Origin: an uncultured Ruminococcus sp.
Lineage (GTDB): Bacteria; Bacillota; Clostridia; Oscillospirales; Ruminococcaceae
Direction of reading: 5' to 3'
Length of the DNA stretch: 18,980 nucleotides
Assembly (NCBI GenBank): GCA_900545125.1
Contig: UQXS01000021.1
Coordinates: 1 to 18,980, forward strand
Under the pieces are notes generated by a model. It did no database searches. It was not told the origin of the DNA and saw only the letters and a program-made list of their open reading frames with translations. The position numbers and the translations under genes are program-made. This document shows positions 14,916-18,980 of this stretch, one piece after another (position 1 is the stretch's first letter; every line of letters starts with the position of its first letter).

Positions 14916-16531
14916 GTTTGTTTGCAGTAAGCAGGCAGAGCCATACTCCACGGCATAACACTTTTGATCTGTTCGTCTGTGGGAGAAACTCCCCATTCGG
15001 GCAGAACGGTCAGCAGATGCAGCAGATAGCCATACACATCCAGATTGTTTCTCTTAGCTGTTTCTATGATACTCATAACAGCAGCACTTGCATCAGCACC
15101 TTTTTCTGTATCGCTGAACAGGAAATTCTTACGGTTGATGACGTAGGGCTTGACTGTTCTCTCTGCAAGATTATTGGTCATTTCGACATCTGCATTGCTC
15201 AAGAACAGATACAGCTTGTCTTTCTGATTTCGGGCATAAGTGACTGCCGTGTAAAGATGAGAGCCTTTACACGGTCGAAGTTTTTCAATTATCTCATATA
15301 CCTGATCCAGCAGGGGTTTTGTCTTTTTCTGCCGCATTTCAAGTATCTGCTCTCCTGTATATCCGGCTTTTTTAGCCTCCCATTCTAACTCTGCTGCCTT
15401 GTCGATGAGAGCAACTATCTGTGCCGAAGGACAGGCAGTGTCTCCTCCGGGGATACTGTCCACAAATTTACGGCGACAATGCGCCCAGCAGCCTGCACTC
15501 TCATAATTTCCGCTGCCGTAGGACTGTAAACCGTCTGTCTGCACTACTCCCGTATAGCCGCTCAGAAGCTCCTCCGCAACGGTTTTGCTTCTGCTGTCAC
15601 GGTAGGTATACAGTGCGATCTTCCTTGAAGCGGACGCTCCTGTGCAGACTATCCACATCTGACCTTTTTTCTTTGCGGGCTTTCCGTCTTTTTTCAGAAC
15701 TCTTGTGGGAGTTTCATCTGCATTGAGTACAGGCTCAAGATATGCGTATTTCCACAGCATATCAATAACAGGTCTGAACCATTCTGCACCCTTGATAACC
15801 CAGTTTGCAAGAGAAGTGCGGCTAAGGTATATTCCCTGAAACTCCCAGTATTTTTCCTGGCGGTACAGAGGCTCGCCAAGCTGATACTTTCTCTGCATAA
15901 TGTCTGCAACAAGACTTGCATCGGGAAGTCCCTTTTCGATTATGCAGGCCGGAGTCTGGTTTTCTGACTTTACAATATTTGATTTGATGCCGTTCTTGTC
16001 GCAGTTATTGCACTTGTAGATCTTACGGTAGTATTCTATCTTGTATACCTTTTCAGGGATAACAGCTATTCTTGTTGTGATATATTCTTCGGAATACGGA
16101 ACGAGCGTATCTCCGCACTCTTCACAGATACGCTGCTCTTCGGGCAGTTCATATACTATCTTCTTTGTTTCAAGGTCTGCTCTTATCTCTTTTCTGCCGC
16201 GGTGCTGCCCTGTTTTATTGGACCTTCTTGTGACCTTTTCTATGGTCGGCTCGGCAGCGGACTTATCCGACTCTGCCTCAGCTTCATTAAATATCCCTTC
16301 AAATGCAAGCTGTCCGTCGTTTATGAATTTTGCCTTTTCGCTTTTCTGACCGAACAGCATTTTATTGCGTTTCAGAACAAGCTCGGTCAGATGCTCGATG
16401 CGAAGCTCTTTTTCTTCTATTTTCTTTTCAAGCTCAGTCTTTTCAGATTCTAATTCTGCATTCTGAGATTCTAGTTTGGAGCATTTCTGCATTGCTGCTT
16501 CATAAGCCTTTTTCAGTTCTTCGTAAGTCAA
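14897..16531 (-). CDS. tnpC: IS66 transposase TnpC (DDE)
   Basis: The catalytic transposase of IS66 elements, 544 residues. An N-terminal leucine-rich coiled coil (about 17-55) leads into LFGQKSEK (59-66), the IS66 hallmark. Zinc-binding pairs follow: CEEC (136-139) and CNNC (174-177). The DDE triad fits D272 (LNADETPTR), D333 (VVQTDGLQSYG) and E457 (NNLAERTVKPY), with the insertion-domain motif GCWAHCRRKF (347-356) between. The best start is a TTG at 16531, with GGGAG about 11 nt upstream; no ATG fits better. Full length with no internal stop, so the element may be active. The 141 nt between tnpB and tnpC (16532-16672) hold no gene. Confidence 0.95.
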   Translation of the reverse strand: MTYEELKKAYEAAMQKCSKLESQNAELESEKTELEKKIEEKELRIEHLTELVLKRNKMLFGQKSEKAKFINDGQLAFEGIFNEAEAESDKSAAEPTIEKVTRRSNKTGQHRGRKEIRADLETKKIVYELPEEQRICEECGDTLVPYSEEYITTRIAVIPEKVYKIEYYRKIYKCNNCDKNGIKSNIVKSENQTPACIIEKGLPDASLVADIMQRKYQLGEPLYRQEKYWEFQGIYLSRTSLANWVIKGAEWFRPVIDMLWKYAYLEPVLNADETPTRVLKKDGKPAKKKGQMWIVCTGASASRKIALYTYRDSRSKTVAEELLSGYTGVVQTDGLQSYGSGNYESAGCWAHCRRKFVDSIPGGDTACPSAQIVALIDKAAELEWEAKKAGYTGEQILEMRQKKTKPLLDQVYEIIEKLRPCKGSHLYTAVTYARNQKDKLYLFLSNADVEMTNNLAERTVKPYVINRKNFLFSDTEKGADASAAVMSIIETAKRNNLDVYGYLLHLLTVLPEWGVSPTDEQIKSVMPWSMALPAYCKQTYSEIQ

Positions 16532-16672
16532 AACAAAACGCTCCCTTCCTTGATCTTTCAGTAATTCGTGATAATGTTATTATACCACAAATCTCCCGAT
16601 AATTCAAGAAAAAGAGCGCTTTTCAAAAGAGAAATATACTCCACATTTATGTGCGTTTCCACTGTGCAAAAC

Positions 16673-17029
16673 TCAGCAGATATCTACTCTGCCTTCTATT
16701 TTTTTGATAGCCTTTGGCTGCTCTATCGACAAGCCCTGCATAAGCCATATATACTGCTCACGTGTAAGGCTGCGGACTTCCTGTTCACTCTTAGGCCAGT
16801 TGAATTTTCCGTCTTCAAGGCGTTTGTACAGCAAAAGAAATCCGTCCGCTTCCCACAGCAGCACCTTAAGACGGTCCCTGCGCCTTCCGCAGAATAGAAA
16901 TGCACTGCTTGAAAAAAGGTCAAGCTTGTACTGCTGCTGGACAATGGCTGCAAGTCCGTCAATGGACTTCCGCATATCCGTATGTCCGCAGACGATGTAG
17001 ATATTTTCAGCACTCATATCCTTCAGCAT
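16673..17029 (-). CDS. tnpB: IS66 accessory protein TnpB (Orf2)
   Basis: A 118-residue IS66 Orf2 protein, needed for transposition alongside TnpA and TnpC in characterised IS66 elements; its biochemical role is unclear. Signature motifs are IYIVCGHTDMRKSIDGL (about 10-26), FLFCGRRRDRLKVLLWEADGF (about 45-65) and YKRLEDGKFNWPK. Its start overlaps the end of tnpA by 7 nt, as is common in the family and suggests translational coupling. A second in-frame Met four codons in is an alternative start. Confidence 0.92.
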   Translation of the reverse strand: MLKDMSAENIYIVCGHTDMRKSIDGLAAIVQQQYKLDLFSSSAFLFCGRRRDRLKVLLWEADGFLLLYKRLEDGKFNWPKSEQEVRSLTREQYIWLMQGLSIEQPKAIKKIEGRVDIC

Positions 17030-17400
17030 TGCTGTAGTCCTCTCAGCAGTGTGAGCAGTGTATGTTCTTCCGTGCTTGGCGGCAGCTCTATTTCTATACC
17101 GTTTTTACGAATGAAAACTTTTTCACTTTTATGATCGAGTGATTTTTCTGATGCAATAGGCACTTCTTTAGCTGTTGGTGCTGTCACTATACTTAGCGGT
17201 ACGATTTCCCGCAGCGGTGCTTCTGAGCATTCAAGAAACTCGTTCCTTACTATTCTAAGCCGCCTGTAATACGTATTACAGCTGATTCCCTTCATCTTAC
17301 ACCATTCGCTTATTTTCATTCCACTGCTTTGGCACTCGGTTATCTCTTCCGCCCATTTCTTATGTCTTAATCTGCTTTTTACTTGCTTGATCGTCGCCAT
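17023..17400 (-). CDS. tnpA: IS66 accessory protein TnpA (Orf1)
   Basis: A 125-residue protein with an N-terminal helix-turn-helix-like domain of the transposase-associated type (WAEEITECQSSGMKISEWCK, then MKGISCNTYYRRL, residues about 16-48) that probably recognises the element's ends. The second half is poorly conserved and Pro/Glu-rich. GGAGGAG lies about 8 nt upstream of the ATG at 17400. A TATAAT (minus strand, 17442-17437) upstream with only a weak -35 may be the element's promoter. Confidence 0.85.
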   Translation of the reverse strand: MATIKQVKSRLRHKKWAEEITECQSSGMKISEWCKMKGISCNTYYRRLRIVRNEFLECSEAPLREIVPLSIVTAPTAKEVPIASEKSLDHKSEKVFIRKNGIEIELPPSTEEHTLLTLLRGLQQC

Positions 17401-17467
17401 TATCTCAGCTCCTCCGGGTTATACCCTTTTGGAGTTATTATACCTCATTTCTTCTCCTTTGGCGAGA

Positions 17468-17489
17468 GCTGGTGATGATTGGCGGTTAC
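17468..17489 (-). repeat. IS66 right terminal inverted repeat
   Basis: Read on the minus strand it starts GTAACCGCCAATCATCACCA, then GC, pairing with the left end. It lies 67 nt upstream of the tnpA start. Confidence 0.8.
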
Positions 17490-17570
17490 TATTTTTATAC
17501 TATTTTTTCCAGAATAGCATATTAATTTTACCATATAATGATTTTTTAATGCTTTTTGTGGTATGCTGTT

Positions 17571-17590
17571 ATTTGACATAAATGTCAAAT
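17571..17590. promoter_or_regulatory. Perfect 20-bp palindrome upstream of agrD
   Basis: ATTTGACAT-AA-ATGTCAAAT is a 9-bp perfect inverted repeat centred on AA, ending 6 nt before the agrD SD. An extended -10 (TGG-TATGCT, 17559-17567) just upstream would put the transcription start inside it, so an operator is likely. It does not resemble the direct-repeat AgrA sites known in staphylococci. Confidence 0.55.
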
Positions 17591-17611
17591 AAAGTGAAAG
17601 GAACGAGAAAA

Positions 17612-17767
17612 ATGATGAAATTCATTAAAAAATTTGCATTTAGATTTGGTGGTACATTTGCGGCTTTAGCTGTTATGATTACTGCCGTTAATGCAAATAG
17701 CTGCTGCGCATGGTTTACTCATCAGGAGAAGATGCCTGAATCAGCAAAGAAGCTGCGCAAATTTTGA
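17612..17767 (+). CDS. agrD: AgrD-type cyclic thiolactone autoinducer precursor
   Basis: A 51-residue peptide pheromone precursor from ATG-17612. It has the AgrD layout. The amphipathic, basic leader MMKFIKKFAFRFGGTFAALA anchors it to the membrane. The core region is NSCCAWFTHQ. The tail EKMPESAKKLRKF is charged with a central Pro. By comparison with C. perfringens AgrD, where the peptide is CLWFT followed by HEPEVPE, the predicted signal is the ring C32-A-W-F-T36, with H37 starting the removed tail. C31 directly before the ring cysteine is unusual. AAAGGA (17597-17602) fits ATG-17612 better than the in-frame ATG at 17582, which lies inside the palindrome. Its TGA overlaps the agrB ATG by one base. 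Confidence 0.85.
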   Translation: MMKFIKKFAFRFGGTFAALAVMITAVNANSCCAWFTHQEKMPESAKKLRKF

Positions 17768-18345
17768 TGTTTTCCAAGTGCTCGAAAAAAATAGCGGATA
17801 GACTTCAGCGTAACAATATTATTGACGATGAAAGATATGAAATATGCAGATATGGAATAAATCAGCTTTTTACTACAATATTGGATTTTGCAACAATTTT
17901 ACTTATAGGCTTCGTTTTTAATATGGTACCGGAAGGAATTATTTTTACTGCCGCATACATACCTATCAGAATTTATGCAGGAGGATACCATGCAAAAACT
18001 CCGCAGCGATGCTGGCTGTTTTCGGCGATAATGCTGTTGATGGTTCTGTGTATAATAAAATATACTCCGAATAATCCGGCTTTTTTCTGGATTTATACAG
18101 TATTATCACTGGTTTCCTGTATTATTATCTGGATTTTATCGCCTGTCGAGGATATGAACAAAACATTAGATGAACAAGAAAACATAGTATATCGTCGTAG
18201 AACAAGATACATTTTATATTCAGAAATAAGTTTAAGTATAATATTATACGCACTACATTGTTATTCAATAGTAACAGTCTTGGAAATGGTATGGTTCTCA
18301 TTATCAGTCATGCTAATTTTAGGAATAATAAAAAACAAAAAATAA
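17767..18345 (+). CDS. agrB: AgrB-type membrane peptidase/exporter of the autoinducer
   Basis: A 192-residue polytopic membrane cysteine protease that cuts the AgrD tail and closes the thiolactone. The catalytic pair is visible in RIYAGGYHAKTPQRCW: H75 and C82, seven residues apart as in Staphylococcus aureus AgrB. About five or six hydrophobic segments follow the cytoplasmic N-terminus (MFSKCSKKIADRLQRNN). The ATG at 17767 sits in TGATG with the agrD stop; a TTG one codon earlier is less likely. There is no good SD, so translation probably depends on agrD. No AgrC histidine kinase or AgrA response regulator follows before the window ends; the next item is a MITE, then a secreted-protein gene. 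Confidence 0.93.
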   Translation: MFSKCSKKIADRLQRNNIIDDERYEICRYGINQLFTTILDFATILLIGFVFNMVPEGIIFTAAYIPIRIYAGGYHAKTPQRCWLFSAIMLLMVLCIIKYTPNNPAFFWIYTVLSLVSCIIIWILSPVEDMNKTLDEQENIVYRRRTRYILYSEISLSIILYALHCYSIVTVLEMVWFSLSVMLILGIIKNKK

Positions 18346-18351
18346 TTTTAC

Positions 18352-18389
18352 TTTGATTGGAGTTTATCTGCTAAAAATCAAATATTTTT
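18352..18389 (+). terminator. Possible weak terminator after agrB
   Basis: TTTGATT (18352-18358) and AATCAAA (18376-18382) can form a 7-bp stem with a 17-nt loop followed by TATTTTT. The stem is AT-rich, so this is tentative. Confidence 0.3.
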
Positions 18390-18394
18390 GCTTA

Positions 18395-18551
18395 GAGCCT
18401 GTTTAGTATCTTGTCGAGCACATCTTATCGGCGGATTTTTCATCTGAACTTCGTTGAAAAACTTGACATACACAAGCTTTCCTATTACTTTTCTCATTAT
18501 TAGTTGAAAAACGATGGAAGATCTGCACACATTGAGATACTAAACAGGCTC
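18395..18551. mobile_element. MITE with near-perfect ends and TTA target duplication
   Basis: The ends GAGCCTGTTTAGTATCT (18395-18411) and AGATACTAAACAGGCTC (18535-18551) are perfect 17-bp inverted repeats, flanked on both sides by TTA (18392-18394 and 18552-18554). The 157-bp element has no reading frame of note. A GAGCCTGTTT-type end with a short TNA-type duplication suggests mobilisation by an IS5-group transposase elsewhere in the genome (inference). The interior carries a TTGACA (18463-18468) that could serve as a -35 box. Confidence 0.8.
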
Positions 18552-18612
18552 TTAAATTTCACATATTATTTAATATGTTTTAATTATATATAATCTTATT
18601 ATGGAGGTGTTT

Positions 18613-18912
18613 ATGAAAGTTATTAAGCGATTATGTGCAGCAGTTTTATCATCTGTAATTTTGCTGACCAGCGCAGATTTATCTGCATTTGCAGCACATT
18701 CTGTAAAGGGATTACCGAATGTGCAATCCGAAGACGATAGTATAATTTCTGATAGTAATGAATACTTACCGTTGATAGATGTGAATGATATAACTGAATA
18801 TGATAATTCGACTTCGGAAATAAATGACATTTTTAAACCTAATATTTCTGATGAGCAGACTATTTCCGATTCTGTCAATAATTTCTCGAAACATAATGAT
18901 GATGTAGTATAA
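18613..18912 (+). CDS. Small acidic secreted protein, function unknown
   Basis: A 99-residue protein from ATG-18613, with GGAGG (18603-18607) 5 nt upstream; an in-frame ATG at 18601 would overlap this SD. Residues 1-27 are a classic signal peptide (MKVIKRLCAAVLSSVILLTS, cleavage probably after AFA). The mature part is strongly acidic and Ser/Asp/Asn-rich (SEDDSIISDSNEYLPLIDVN) with no domain, cysteine or sortase signal. It may be complete, or the truncated N-terminus of a larger surface protein. It follows agrBD and the MITE in the same direction. A TATAAT at 18589-18594 is close upstream without a clear -35. Confidence 0.6.
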   Translation: MKVIKRLCAAVLSSVILLTSADLSAFAAHSVKGLPNVQSEDDSIISDSNEYLPLIDVNDITEYDNSTSEINDIFKPNISDEQTISDSVNNFSKHNDDVV

Positions 18913-18918
18913 TAAAAC

Positions 18919-18947
18919 TTGACAAACCAACCTCAAAGGAATAAAAT
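18919..18947 (+). promoter_or_regulatory. Sigma-A promoter at the window edge
   Basis: TTGACA (18919-18924), 17-nt spacer and TAAAAT (18942-18947). It points toward a gene starting at the edge of the window. Confidence 0.65.
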
Positions 18948-18975
18948 AGGAAAAGAAAAAAATGGAGGAAAAGGA

Positions 18976-18980
18976 ATGTC
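18976..18980 (+). CDS. Probable start of a gene running off the window
   Basis: ATG at 18976 is preceded by GGAGG (18965-18969) at normal spacing and by the promoter at 18919-18947. Only two codons are visible, so nothing can be said of the product. An ATG at 18962 is an alternative start. Confidence 0.35.

Larger units (their letters stand above)
14243..17489 (-). mobile_element. IS66-family insertion sequence with a passenger gene
   Basis: A 3.2-kb element bounded by inverted ends starting GTAACCGCCAA, the GTAA start typical of IS66. Going inward on the minus strand are tnpA (17400-17023), tnpB (17029-16673), tnpC (16531-14897) and an unknown 157-residue gene (14843-14370). The ends match at 18 of 22 positions. 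IS66 usually duplicates 8 bp of target, but the bases outside the ends (GTTGAAGA on the left, TATTTTTA on the right) do not match, so the copy may have arisen by recombination or lost its original flank. Confidence 0.88.

Noticed and set aside
14918..15388. 156-codon plus-strand frame inside tnpC
   Set aside because: It is antisense to the IS66 transposase with no supporting motif or start signal.
16532..16672. Possible small gene between tnpB and tnpC
   Set aside because: No minus-strand frame with an SD was found. It is probably an untranslated spacer of the element.

Overview
The window looks like chromosome of a gut or rumen Ruminococcus-type Clostridia. The evidence is a type I dockerin at 5659-6150 (a cellulosome part typical of fibre-degrading ruminococci), Firmicutes-style strong Shine-Dalgarno (SD) sequences and sigma-A promoters, an ECF vitamin transporter under a tetrahydrofolate riboswitch, an AgrBD peptide-signalling pair and moderate-to-low GC. 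The genus is inferred from the sequence alone.

Layout. (1) 31-2337 (-): a large fusion of XRE helix-turn-helix, cupin and acyl-CoA synthetase. It has a consensus promoter and a GTATAC inverted repeat in its leader. (2) 2555-4640 (+): the folate operon, made of a consensus promoter, a THF-type riboswitch, an SD-sequestering hairpin, folT and folC. (3) 4834-6360 (+): a decaying zone with a terminator, a small XRE gene cut short at an A9 tract, a secreted dockerin protein split by frameshifts, and a 36-codon fragment whose SD lies inside a terminator-like hairpin. (4) 6395-14110 (-): a tightly coupled five-gene operon encoding a SWIM zinc-finger protein, a HEAT-like protein, a MoxR-type AAA+ ATPase, a DUF5682 protein and a VWA (MIDAS) protein. 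It resembles the poorly understood E. coli yehLMPQ set, with an extra HEAT-like member. (5) 14243-17489 (-): an IS66-family element with tnpA, tnpB, tnpC and an unknown 157-residue passenger gene. (6) 17571-18345 (+): agrD and agrB, with a perfect 20-bp palindrome just upstream. The predicted signal core is CAWFT, one residue different from the CLWFT peptide of Clostridium perfringens. (7) 18395-18551: a 157-bp MITE with near-perfect ends and a TTA target duplication. (8) 18613-18912 (+): a small acidic secreted protein, then a strong promoter and probably the start of another gene at the window edge.

How the genes work together. FolT imports folate and FolC polyglutamylates it, and the riboswitch should lower translation when THF is plentiful. 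In the operon at 6395-13991 the AAA+ and VWA partners probably form a remodelling machine, with the SWIM, HEAT-like and DUF5682 proteins as adaptors or substrates; its target is unknown. AgrB should process AgrD into a cyclic thiolactone, but no AgrC/AgrA receptor pair lies in the window. The best candidates for undescribed biology are the five-gene AAA+/VWA operon, the self-operator arrangement of the XRE-cupin-synthetase, the IS66 passenger gene and the agrBD locus.
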